The notes below the pieces were generated by a model. The model did no database searches and was not told the origin of the DNA. It saw nothing but the letters and a program-made list of their open reading frames with translations. From Bryoerythrophyllum caledonicum (Eukaryota > Streptophyta > Bryopsida > Pottiales > Pottiaceae), in the NCBI GenBank assembly GCA_963971425.1, contig OZ020523.1, forward strand, positions 10,598,867 to 10,662,866: a stretch of 64,000 nt of DNA, read 5' to 3'. The position numbers and the translations under genes are program-made. Below, piece by piece: positions 11,947 through 21,600 of this stretch. Every line of letters begins with the position of its first letter. Position 1 is the first letter of the stretch.

Positions 11947-12021
11947 GGTATGGTCGGTGGAGGAGTACCAACAGTTGGGGGTGTGCGCGCGCACACCCCC
12001 AGTCTACGCGAACTCCATGGC

Positions 12022-12140
12022 AACGGCGGCTAGGGTTTCGTTGCGGTGGCTATGGTTAGATTGCGGCGGCTAGGGTTTTGTTGTGGCAGCTAGGGTTTGG
12101 ATGCGGCGGCTAGGGTTTTGTTGTGGCAACTAGGGTTCAG
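12022..12140 (+). repeat. Minisatellite with GGCTAGGGTTT units
   Basis: About five imperfect units of roughly 22-24 bp, each containing GCGGC(G/A)GCTAGGGTTT followed by a TTGTTG or TTGATG spacer. The TAGGGTTT core resembles plant telomere sequence. Confidence 0.7.
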
Positions 12141-13258
12141 GTAGTGCGCTCATGTGTTATACTCAGGATTTAGTGCCATTCTACGAGTTAACTCACTTGA
12201 CTTCAGTTTTGTGTGGTTTTTGAACCAGTATTACAAAAACTGCACTCTTTAGTTGTTGACTGCTATCTTGTGTAAACATTAAACCTTTGTTGATTTTGCA
12301 ATTTAAATTGTACTCAAGTTCATGTCCTCATTTGTGTGCTCCTATATTGGTACTGCTCACTATCGTAACTCTAACTGACCTTAATCCTCATGAATCTAAC
12401 CCTGGAGTTCCCTCATCTTCAGAATTGAAACAAAGCCAGAAGCTTACCAAATTCGCCAAAATCTCCTTGATGTGCAAATGTCCTTCAATCTACACAGTAC
12501 ACACAAAGTTGATAGAAATTAGCGAATGAGGAAAAATGCACATGGCCTTCACGTTTCGATTGCAAGAGAGCTCACCTTAGAAATTGGGAAGAGAAGAGAC
12601 TTCTAGATTTGCATAGAAACCTTATATTCATGTTGGAACCTTGTGCCCCAAGTTTATTAGTCAAAGTTTGACTTTAGAACTTTTCACATTTTGCTTTGTT
12701 TCTCCTTATGTTTAAAATATTTACATATTATATTAATATTTTGAGCTGTATGTAATACGAAGATGCTTAGGAGTTTTATCACATAATTTACCAAATAAAT
12801 TTTATGCATGTGTTGCAGGTAAAGTGGAAAGGCTTGAAAATTTAAAAACATGTTCAACAACGACGAAATGGTGATTTAATGTTGAACGCCATCAAGCACC
12901 AGTGTGTGTACCACTAACACCTGCAACGTATTTTGAGGTAAACATTTATTTTTACACAAGTTTAAGATTGATTGTTAATTGATCTTCTGTACTATGTTGT
13001 TTGTAGAATAACCTTTATGTGGACGTACAAACCTTTTTTTTTTATTAGGGATTGTAACAAGATCCAATGGTGTTAGTAATAGCAAGTAAACAACATGGTT
13101 CATTTTCTCCCCTAGGTTCAGTGGATTCCCTTCGTTTCAGTTCACTTAGATTCAAAAGATTGCATCAGACATGATGTAGATTCATTATCATCATGTCACA
13201 AATGATATTAGTTATATTTTATACCAATGTTTAGGGATGCAAAAGAGGTGTAGCATAT
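12141..13258. other. Intergenic DNA ending in a TTAA-family fragment
   Basis: No gene recognised; the open frame at 12,287-12,529 has no family features. From about 13,050 to 13,258 the sequence matches the TTAA-family 5' half (TGATATTAGTTA..., GGTGTAGCATATT) and is cut by the insertion of the next TTAA element, so this is a nested insertion. Confidence 0.45.
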
Positions 13259-13262
13259 TTAA

Positions 13263-14206
13263 CCCCTAAATGATCAAGTGACAAAAATGGGCTTCTTGAA
13301 AGTTCAGTCAGGTTCCTATGGTGTCAATTTCTGACATTCCTCTATGAAAATTTTACTATAGAAAGGCATTACCAAGACTTTAGTGGGAAAACAATTTTTA
13401 CCTAAATTGGACATTTGATCCAAAAGTTTTAACGTTATGAATTTCAAATGGGGAGAGCGGGCAAGTCGGGCATGTCCAAAAAGTTTTGCTAGAACACTCT
13501 ATTGAATGTGAGATTTTCAGTAATCGTAAGTAATATTATTTTCCTTCCTGTTATCAAATTAATTTCTCGTATTTAGTGATAAATAACATATCGATCTAAG
13601 TCAAACATTTTCACACATTGTCACTCATTGTTGGGCAAGGTACTAAAAAAACTTCTTGTTTTCCAAATAAAACCTAGATATCTTTTCATTTTTCACTTTT
13701 TATTTTTTCCACAACAATATGTGGTGTAAACCTTCTTATTGACCATTTGGATTACCAATTTATAACATATTATGTTCAAAAAAAATTACAATGTGAATTA
13801 ACAAATTTCGAACTTCCACTCCTTGCACAGTTGTTTTGAATAGGCTACACCCGTTCTCTACCTCTAAAAATTGGTGTACAAGGAACTAACATCATGCTTA
13901 ACAAGATGGTTGTGGATTTAGACCTTGTGTAGTGCAAAAATTTGATACCAAGTGAAGTCAAAGTCTGCTGATCCACTGCACGCAAGGAAGAATATGAACC
14001 ATATGCTTGACTTCAAACACTATAATCTTTCCATCCGAATGGTCAAAGTTTATGAAAAAAAAATTATATATTACTTAATAAGTCTTAATTGGGATCCTAC
14101 GGTCAATATTAGAAATAAAATCTTTTGTTTCCTTATTTGTTCATTGCACTGGAATTCAACAATTTTGAAGTGTTTTTGGTGTAACATTGTCATTGTACCT
14201 TTAGGG
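13263..14206 (-). mobile_element. Short TTAA-family transposon, inverted; candidate left end of gene-A element
   Basis: TTAA at 13,259-13,262 is followed by CCCCTAAATGATCAAGTGAC. The other end is CCTTTAGGGATAAAG with a degenerate ATAA. The whole family interior is present on the minus strand. It is about 944 bp, so it could be a complete short copy standing alone. Alternatively, its outer end pairs with the matching inverted end at 20,366-20,369 to bound a 7.1-kb element containing gene A and the gene-B remnant. Confidence 0.7.
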
Positions 14207-14428
14207 ATAAAGACTCCGAGCAAGGAGTTCATGCTCTACAAATTCTAATATTTTTCATTTCAATGGTGTTTTATCAAAAGGTCCAATATCATCATCTTAT
14301 TTTGAACAGTAAATATGTGTTTAGATACATATCTATTATCAGATGAATGATGCTTTGAAGATTAACAATTGGTACATGTATTTTGAGTAATGTGCAGCCA
14401 AAATATTCCTATTTTTTGAATAGTGATA
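14207..14428. other. Leader region of gene A
   Basis: 222 bp of AT-rich sequence between the repeat and the first ATG of gene A. No clear TATA box can be singled out in such AT-rich DNA. Confidence 0.4.
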
Positions 14429-15340
14429 ATGGAGAGCCGCATGATTCAGACTCCTTTGATACGGCCACACATCGAAAGGGACAATATGCCTTCTAATAGC
14501 TCTGTGGGGGCCCGATTAGTACGAGCAGCACGTGCAAGGCAAATTCAACAGAGATCTGTTGGGATCACAACATCTGAATTGGAAAGGGCAGTAGAATTGC
14601 TTTCAGAAAGAGGAGATGTGGTGGGCTTAGCAACGAGGGAGCATGCATTCAAAAGTGGCATGGAATTGAATGGGTCAAAGTTGTTCCCATTCGAGATGGC
14701 GGTGCGTATTACAAGGGTAGATGATGCATTGCATTGGACCGGAGAGATTGTAGGAGAACGCCTTGGCATGTGTGTGGGCTTGATCATTCGTTGGCATCGA
14801 TCTTTACTACGTGTAGTGGTTGTAGAACCTGATATCACAGGTGTCCATGGTTACATTGGATCACAGATAGCGCCTACAGATGTGATGGCCCCAGAATTTG
14901 ATTTTCCTGAGTTCATCAACACACCAGGATCCACCCAGAGGTCTCGACGCAGTAGTCATGCTTCAAACGCCATAGATGAAAATTCGCCGTTTTCTCAATC
15001 TACTCCCTCAAATATCCAAGATTTGCCCCATGTAAACGGATTTGCTTATGTTAGACCAGCACGTTGTTCCTATTCTATGCAAAATAGGAGAAGGAGAGAT
15101 TCAAGGGAGCCATCATTGACAGAAGCTGCACCATCTAAGGTATCGCTTAGAAGCGTGCAAATTGCAATGGCACAAGGAGGATGCAAACGCAATTGTTTGA
15201 GGGACGTTCCAGCAAGGTATCTATTGGACATGCGATATAATGCATGGGGTAATGAGTTTTCAGTCCGAAGTACGTGGATGAGACAGATGCTGGTTTTTTT
15301 TACACAAAGACGGAAGGAACTCGTCGAGACAAGTTTGTAA
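14429..15340 (+). CDS. Gene A, N-terminal frame of transposase candidate
   Basis: The first ATG is at 14,429; an in-frame GTG six bases upstream is not needed. The frame encodes about 300 residues: a basic N-terminus, a globular part, a Ser-rich linker with basic RRRRRDS near 15,090, and a Cys pair in GGCKRNCLRDVPARYLL near the end, as in the N-terminal region of DUF7869-like proteins. Reading continues sensibly into the next frame at the T8 run 15,294-15,301, after which this frame soon stops. I therefore read this and the following frame as one protein of about 1,080 residues joined by a -1 shift, or split by a 1-bp loss in the T run. Confidence 0.65.
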   Translation: MESRMIQTPLIRPHIERDNMPSNSSVGARLVRAARARQIQQRSVGITTSELERAVELLSERGDVVGLATREHAFKSGMELNGSKLFPFEMAVRITRVDDALHWTGEIVGERLGMCVGLIIRWHRSLLRVVVVEPDITGVHGYIGSQIAPTDVMAPEFDFPEFINTPGSTQRSRRSSHASNAIDENSPFSQSTPSNIQDLPHVNGFAYVRPARCSYSMQNRRRRDSREPSLTEAAPSKVSLRSVQIAMAQGGCKRNCLRDVPARYLLDMRYNAWGNEFSVRSTWMRQMLVFFTQRRKELVETSL

Positions 15341-17619
15341 CAAAGTTAGATGGGAAAGAAGTTTGCAATGCTTGCTACGCTCTTGGGGTTGGATATTCAC
15401 AGAGGCGTTTTAAGCAATTGAAGAAGGACTGTCTAATATATGGAAGAGTGACATCGATTCACGGCAATACCCTTTCAGATCCGATAAGAGAGAGTACTAG
15501 AATGTCTGCAGCAGAGGCTTGCTTTAAATCGTTTGTCGATGAAGCTGGTTGTCCTCAACCTCATCGTTGTATTCGTCGTAAGAGTGACAACGAAGTGGTG
15601 CCTCTCATTCTCCTTCCTATGAATACAGCCAAATTTGATGTATTCAATTACGTCAACGAGGAGGTCAAGAGAATTTGTAATGGAGAAACTATTTCTATGA
15701 GTTCGTTCCGGAGGTTGTGGCGCATCAAATATCCCCACGTTCAGGTACCTCCATTCTCGAGATTCTCAAAGTGCTATCATTATTGGGAGTATAAATGTGC
15801 GATGGAGGGAACCACCAATGCGGATGCAAGGATAAAGATAAAGGAGTTGTTTATGTTGCATCTGCGCAACCAGATGGAAGAACGTAGACATTATTGGATA
15901 TTCAAGAGGTCGTGTTATATTAGCCCTGAGTTGTACATGTGCATTATCGTAGATGGCATGGACCAAAACACGACCATGGTACCGAGGATGCGTCAGACTG
16001 TGAAGAACATTGAACACCGATTTGTGAAGACCCATCTGTGTGGTGCTCTTGTACATGGGATTGGTTTATATTGCGACGTGTGGTTCGGGGCTCACCACAA
16101 ACACGATAGCAACCAAGTCGTGAGTACATTGCTGTACGTGATAGGAGATGTGCTGCGGAGGAGGGGCTTTTTGCCACCAACATTGCGGATTCAGGCCGAC
16201 AACTGCACACGTGAGAACAAAAACATTTATATGTTTGCTCTATGTGCTACATTGGTGGGATTGGGATTTTTTCAGGAGGTGGAACTATCTTTTCTTATAG
16301 TGGGCCATACACATGAAGATATTGATCAACGCTTCAGTTGTATATCAAATACGTTGAAGAGGTCGGACGTGGATTCGTTGAAGGAAATGATGAGTCTTAT
16401 AGAACGAGGAACATCCCCCACGAAGGCATTTGTTAGCGCGCGGCTGCTAGAGAATGTATGGGATTGGAAATTGTTCATAACTCCTCACTTACTGACAGGT
16501 CAGGATTCATTGGTGAGCATAACATTTCCGCACCACATGCGATTCTATATGGACAATCGAGAAGGGACTCGTGAGGTTCGAGTACAACACAAGCATTATT
16601 GCAAGGATCCATGGGGACCGGAGGTAGGGACGAAAACTTTGAGGTCGTTGCCAAATAGGGATGAACGACCATCGTTTGCGGAAGTATTTGCAGCGGACGA
16701 ACGGGAGTTGAAGGCGTTGGATGACTTCATTGTATATAAACAAAGGTGCATCCAAAGGTTGCAGCATGAGGACAAGAATCGTGAGACAAAAGTAGACGCT
16801 GAAAGATTGAAACTCTATTTAGCTCAATTTCCAGACAAAGATCGTAGCAATGAGCATCGTACCTCACCATTTTGGCCTTCAGAGTTCTCCAACACCGGAT
16901 CTATAGGGAGTGCATCTTTGGATGTAATGGATGGTGGAAGTGAAGAAAATCACGAGGTAAATATCGTAGAGCAGGTAGTGGCCATGCTTCCAAATGCCGA
17001 GGCTCGAGGATACTTTGGTTCTCGTAGAGGAAGACCCTCTAATCAAGCAGTGCGTAGGGCACAACAAACAGAGCGCAACTATGTTGAAGAACGCGCCGAA
17101 GAAGGAGCAATGTTTGAAGGTAATCACGACCCATTTCCACCATTTAATCCACAATTTGATATCCGTTGTGGACGGTTTGTAGCTTTGAGTGTTGATCGAG
17201 CAGAGATAGAAGGCGGTATACCATTCTATGTGGGGAAAGTGATTGAAGAAGGAAAAAACCGATGGAGACTTAAGATTAAGGTTTGTTGGTATTGGCCCAT
17301 CATCCAAAGGGGGGTTGCTGATGGACATGGGTCTTCTACACAACGGTATGCAAATTGCATGGATTCATTCTGGGAGCCATCTGGGGAGAGCCATAGTTGG
17401 GTAGAAAAAGATGCATGCATTTTTTCATGGATAGACACACTAGAAAGAACCATGTCCGGGGCCAGCGGGTGGAGAAAGCGCAATATATTTGGAGTGCAGG
17501 TTGAAAGCAGGATTCGCATTCTTCAATCGGCAAAGGCTCACATCCTACAATATATTGCAATGCAAACCGAAGCTATCGATGACGACCGTTTGCAAGCAGC
17601 CCTAAATTCTATAGAGTAG
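15274..17619 (+). CDS. Gene A, catalytic frame: DDE-like transposase candidate (DUF7869-like)
   Basis: The meaningful part starts at about 15,292, where it takes over from the preceding frame; the ATG at 15,274 is probably not used. Motifs in order: VCNACYALGVG; IIVDGMDQN with Asp at 15,952; a His-rich stretch (HLCGALVHGIG); IQADNCTRENKN with Asp at 16,198; and VGHTHEDIDQRFS with Glu at 16,315. These fit the D-D-E spacing of an RNase-H-fold nuclease (81 and 38 residues between). The C-terminal half has an AT-hook-like RRGRPS (17,023-17,040) and a small globular domain (FVALSVDRAEI ... PFYVGKVIEE ... VCWYWP) like the BAH/chromo-type tail of this family. The likely role is transposition of the surrounding TTAA element in the nucleus. 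It has no internal stop, so it is younger or better conserved than gene B. Confidence 0.7.
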   Translation: MDETDAGFFYTKTEGTRRDKFVTKLDGKEVCNACYALGVGYSQRRFKQLKKDCLIYGRVTSIHGNTLSDPIRESTRMSAAEACFKSFVDEAGCPQPHRCIRRKSDNEVVPLILLPMNTAKFDVFNYVNEEVKRICNGETISMSSFRRLWRIKYPHVQVPPFSRFSKCYHYWEYKCAMEGTTNADARIKIKELFMLHLRNQMEERRHYWIFKRSCYISPELYMCIIVDGMDQNTTMVPRMRQTVKNIEHRFVKTHLCGALVHGIGLYCDVWFGAHHKHDSNQVVSTLLYVIGDVLRRRGFLPPTLRIQADNCTRENKNIYMFALCATLVGLGFFQEVELSFLIVGHTHEDIDQRFSCISNTLKRSDVDSLKEMMSLIERGTSPTKAFVSARLLENVWDWKLFITPHLLTGQDSLVSITFPHHMRFYMDNREGTREVRVQHKHYCKDPWGPEVGTKTLRSLPNRDERPSFAEVFAADERELKALDDFIVYKQRCIQRLQHEDKNRETKVDAERLKLYLAQFPDKDRSNEHRTSPFWPSEFSNTGSIGSASLDVMDGGSEENHEVNIVEQVVAMLPNAEARGYFGSRRGRPSNQAVRRAQQTERNYVEERAEEGAMFEGNHDPFPPFNPQFDIRCGRFVALSVDRAEIEGGIPFYVGKVIEEGKNRWRLKIKVCWYWPIIQRGVADGHGSSTQRYANCMDSFWEPSGESHSWVEKDACIFSWIDTLERTMSGASGWRKRNIFGVQVESRIRILQSAKAHILQYIAMQTEAIDDDRLQAALNSIE
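15295..15301 (+). promoter_or_regulatory. Possible -1 frameshift site (T TTT TTT) in gene A
   Basis: In the frame of the N-terminal part the codons read GTT TTT TTT ACA, so the last seven T form a canonical X XXY YYZ slippery heptamer. A -1 slip here moves reading exactly into the catalytic frame. A 1-bp deletion or assembly error in the T8 run would look the same. Confidence 0.4.
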
Positions 17620-18185
17620 ATAGTGTGCCTTTATGGGAGTATACTAGTTGTGTATGGTAATTGATATATAGTGTACGTGTAAGAGTAGTATGTTCTAAGG
17701 GTGATGTAAGACGTTATGTCATTAATCCTTTAGAGTAAAGCTATGTTTACTATTGGTGCTAAGTCGAATAGTTGAAGCATCTATATTTAGTTTTCACCAT
17801 TGTATGCATTATGTACTACGTAGAATATCTTTTAATCAACTGCCAACCCTTGCATAAAATATGTTTTTTTGTAATTACGCCTGTTTATATACTACAATCC
17901 TTCAAATCTATCTTTGAAATATTGTGAAACTATATTAAATACAGATTTATCTAGTATTAACGAGGGGCCACCAAAAATTAGTTGAAAATGCCAAAAAATC
18001 GCTTCCAATATTAACAACCATGATTGTACGTAATATTGTTGTAGAAGCTCAATTTTTTTTCTTTGGAAATCATTTTTTTTCATTGATTTTTTTTTTTTTT
18101 TGCAATTTTGCCACTTTTGTTCGCAATGGCCGCCGTTGTACCCAAGTGCACTTTTATATGGCCAAGTGCATAATTGCTTAATTGC
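17620..18185. other. 3' flank of gene A
   Basis: No gene. It contains long T runs around 18,050-18,102. At about 18,160-18,182 it has TGGCCAAGTGCATAATTGC, the inverse of the motif that follows the second gene-B copy, so the 3' sides of genes A and B share an inverted motif. Confidence 0.5.
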
Positions 18186-20365
18186 TAAGTTTTATACCAT
18201 CATATCAAACATGATATTAGTTCCTTGTACACCAATTTTTAGAGGTTGAAAAGAGGTGTAGCATATTCAAAACAACTGTAACATGGAATTAAGCAATTAT
18301 GCACTTAGCCAAGTGCATTGACTGGCGGTGACTAACGGCAACTTATGACTCAAAACTTGAGAGGAAAAAATATTTGGGACAATTTTTATTTTTTACTTTC
18401 ATTGAAATGACATGTCTTTTGCATTAATTATTAGTTTCTTGAAGGTTAGGTCAGTGATATATTTTCTTCTATTTTTCTCTCTATCTTATATGACTTTTTA
18501 TAGTATATGTTTTGTATTATTATAGGATTTTATGTAATCTCACTACAAATGCAATTTATAAGAGATACCAAAATAAGGCATGCATTTCTGTGAAAAAAGG
18601 AAAAATTATTTATTATAGTCAAAAGTTGACATAACCAAACACATTAAAACTATCCTAACACAAAACAATCACATATATCATACGATCCAGTCTAAATACA
18701 ATAAAGCATCCCTTGCGGCAACTACATAAGTTTGTTGAGGGGCATTATATTTAGCTTTGTGCTATGTAAACAACATGTCTACTTGACAATAATATAACTC
18801 CAAGGCTCATCACTCATCCTCTACCAAAGCAACTCATTGCTCAGATTCCATGCATGATGGGCCAAATCCTACATGTTTTTTGCGAGTTTCTTAACCAAAA
18901 CATTTCCACCCTATCCCTTGGGCAACCCATGCGCTGCACTTGCCGCACTCACTAAAGCAATAGCCTTTTGTGCATCGTCCGAGTGGATGAGCTATCAGAC
19001 CTCCCATATAGATCTCAGATTTGGTCTGATAGGTTGTTAAATTCTTCGTCTTCTGCTGCCATGGCCGATAAATTCACTAAATCATCTAGCATAGATGCGG
19101 AGGTCCTACGATGAGATTCACTTGTTCTGAGCCCCAACCTAGGAATTGTGTCTCCGGATCCCGAGGCGCTTCTAGTCAACCTTCTACCGCTTCCATCCAA
19201 AATCGAGGGGCCTCCCTAAAAGAAGACGCAATATTCTTCTCATCACGTCGTGGCCGCTTCAAAAGACGTCTTCTTGCTAAAGGCGGAATATAAGATGTAG
19301 GCTACTAAAATTTTTTGGCGTGATGATGTTCTTCACGCTCTCTCCTCTCCTCCATTGGCCGCCTATCCAGCTGCAACGAACGTACAAGAACAAGATAAAT
19401 TGGTTTTGTCTCTTCATGTTTTGCTGGTAGATTATAAGTTGTTGCACGAGTTAGATCCGTCTCCCGTAATGCCTCATATCTAATATGCTCCTCCATCATC
19501 CTCTTAGCTTTCAGCACCATCTTCGACGATAATCCCAAATATCCCAAAACATTATTATGTCTAGCAATATGTACCGCATGAGATATGCTCACCCGAAACG
19601 CTTGTAGTGATTTGAGAAATTTCACTTGCCCTGGAATCTAAAGCAAATTTGCAGGTACGGGTGCAAAAAGCAGCTCCTTAGAGAAAAAAAGTCCTAATCC
19701 ATAATTGACTAGGACCTGGAACGCACGTCACATATATCATATCTTCACATCAAAGCAAAATTTCTTGGATTTCGCTAGTACGCTTCTCCAACGTTGATGT
19801 ACGCTTCCCTAGATGAAAGGGATTATACAGTGTACGAAGAGTGGAGGTTCAAAAGATTGCCAATACCCGTTCTAATTTACAGTGTCTTAAATTCCTTTTT
19901 GAATGAGAATCCAAACAATCAATAAGAAGCTTTCCACCACATCTTGTAGTAGGAAAAATAAAAAGTAAAAAACATCAAGATCTCTAGTTTTTATGTGGAG
20001 AAGATGTTTATTTGGTACCTTACCCGACAATGTGTGGAAATGTTTGACTTGGGTTAAAACGCTTTTTTACAATAAAGACAAGATTTTTTTTTCTGACAAT
20101 ACTCAAGAAAATGATATTAATAATTTGTACAAAAAATCTTGATGCCAATAGAAACACATAGCTACGCAAAATTCCCAAATTTACATTAAATAATATAGCA
20201 TAACATTTTCCCTAAGGGTCCAGTGTGAAAATATGTATTCCTTCAAAGCTACTACTATGTGGCATTTTCAAAAATTGTTTCAAAACTTCAGTATCAAAAT
20301 TGAGACCATAGGAACCAACCCAAAATCGAAAACATCCCCCCAAGGGAGAAATGGTTGTTTAGGGG
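18186..20365 (+). mobile_element. TTAA-family element carrying a gene-B remnant
   Basis: 18,186-18,270 is family 5' half (TGATATTAGTTCCTTGTACA ... GGTGTAGCATATTCAAAACA). It leads into the gene-B 3' flank motif, the gene-B remnant on the minus strand, and then resumes at about 19,838 with GAGTGGAGGTTCAAAAG and the family 3' half, ending GTTTAGGGG before TTAA at 20,366-20,369. Compared with the short copies, gene B occupies the point between CAAAACAACTGT and GCAAGGAGTGGAGG. Confidence 0.6.
18786..19840 (-). pseudogene. Gene B remnant with two internal deletions
   Basis: Minus-strand sequence matches gene B: the C-terminal end (near 18,800), then a jump to the part equivalent to 7,922-8,115, then a jump to the part equivalent to 8,806-9,600. 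About 2.2 kb and 0.7 kb are missing. Residues such as VKFLKSLQ, MEEHIRYEA and RTSESHRRT are shared. It has CAA (19,626-19,628) where the larger copy has its first TAG, but carries its own TAG at 19,638-19,640 where the larger copy has Gln. It is clearly dead and convergent to gene A. Confidence 0.8.
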
Positions 20366-20369
20366 TTAA

Positions 20370-20990
20370 AGCTTCTATGTGTAGAATATTTTTCATTTGT
20401 TAGCAAAGAAACCAAAGTTGTTAAGATTTTGTAAAGCGCCAACCTAAGAAAATACATACAAATTAGAAGAATACACTTTAATAAACCAAGTTTTTCCACA
20501 TTATTACCTCTAACTGACGAGTAACTGACTATGAAGATTCATACAGTGGATGTAAATTGTACATCGTAAATTACATTGTAGAAGAGTACATTGTGAGGTT
20601 CAATTCTATGGAAATAGATATTGAACTTGCATTTTCTAGAAAACAATCACTTTAGTCATTTGTACAAATTTGACTCAAAATTGACTTTAAAATTTGCATT
20701 TCAGTAGGAATGCTTAAATACATCAAAAGACAATTTCATGGTTTGAACTTAATTTTGGAGCAATAGCCAAAATTTTGAAAGTATGGTATATTGAGATCCG
20801 TCTTTAGTACATATTTTTCTACCATGGCCCAAATCTAAGTCCAAAGTTATCCTACATGGTTTGGAATTAAGTGCATATATGGAAGACGCTTATGAACTAC
20901 TTTATCACACAATATTTGATGAACACCCAATGAACTTTTTCCATATGTGGAGGACATTTCTGCTCAAGATTTTGGTCTCCATGATGCTAA
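20370..20990. other. AT-rich intergenic DNA, no gene seen
   Basis: No open frame of note and no repeat shared with the rest of the window that I can see. Confidence 0.4.
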
Positions 20991-21600
20991 AGGGCTAACC
21001 CTTAAACATCGGAAGGTGCCACTCGTGGCCATAGTATACTACATGAACATGACAAGGTTCAAATCTTGAAATGACCTCCAAATGAAAGATGTTTGTTGAA
21101 GAATCTTCAGCCCGAAGGGTGTAAGTCTATCTAAACTTTGATATATTTTTTGTATTCTACATAGTAAAATACTTGGATATGTATATATATATGGTTTTCA
21201 ATTGACGTTTAAGGGTTAATTTAGATAAGCCAAAGAAAGTAGTACCATGTTAACTTTTTTGTACAAACTATTAATATCATTTAAGGGTTAACATGATAAG
21301 GTTCATATATTGAGATGACCTCGAGATGAAAGATGTAAATTGAAGAATCTTCGATCCAAAGGTGTTAGTCTTGCTCAACTTTAATACATATATTGTATGT
21401 TTAGAGTAATATACGTGACCATATTTATGGTCCTCCATTGACCGTTAAGGGTTAACCCTTAAATGTCAATCAGGAACCATACATATAGGCAAGTATATTA
21501 CTATGTAGAATACAAAAAATATATCAAAGTTTAGCAATTCTTACACCTTTGGATTGAAGACCTTTGGCTTCTCTGACCTTTAAGGGTTAATTCAGACCTA
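20991..21600. repeat. Cluster of TTAACCCTTAAA-ended repeats
   Basis: Termini of the type TTAACCCTTAAA occur at about 20,995 and 21,453 and in inverted form (TTTAAGGGTTAA) near 21,210, 21,290, 21,440 and 21,585. At 21,436-21,462 two inverted termini share one TTAA. The interiors (AAGAATCTTC..., TTTGATATATTTTTTGTATT) occur in both orientations. This looks like several overlapping small TTAA-targeting elements, a family distinct from the CCCCTAAAGGACC one. Confidence 0.55.

Larger units (their letters stand above)
11393..12000. mobile_element. Possible element bounded by two GC-rich palindromes, split by the gap
   Basis: A 24-bp perfect palindrome AGGGGTGTGCGCGCGCACAC (first 20 bases) lies at 11,393-11,416, and an almost identical 24-bp palindrome (GGGGGTGTGCGCGCGCACAC...) at 11,977-12,000. 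They differ only at the outermost base pair. The sequence between is GA-rich, then the 200-N gap. Identical palindromes at both ends suggest a transposon's ends, but the interior is missing, so this remains unproven. Confidence 0.4.

Noticed and set aside
11342-12073. Open frames across the N gap
   Set aside because: They read through 200 unknown bases and GA-rich low-complexity sequence.
14429-17619. Gene A as a classic piggyBac transposase
   Set aside because: The ends use TTAA, but the motifs VDGMDQ, DNCTRENKN and GHTHEDIDQ and the missing Cys-rich C-terminus do not fit what I know of piggyBac.
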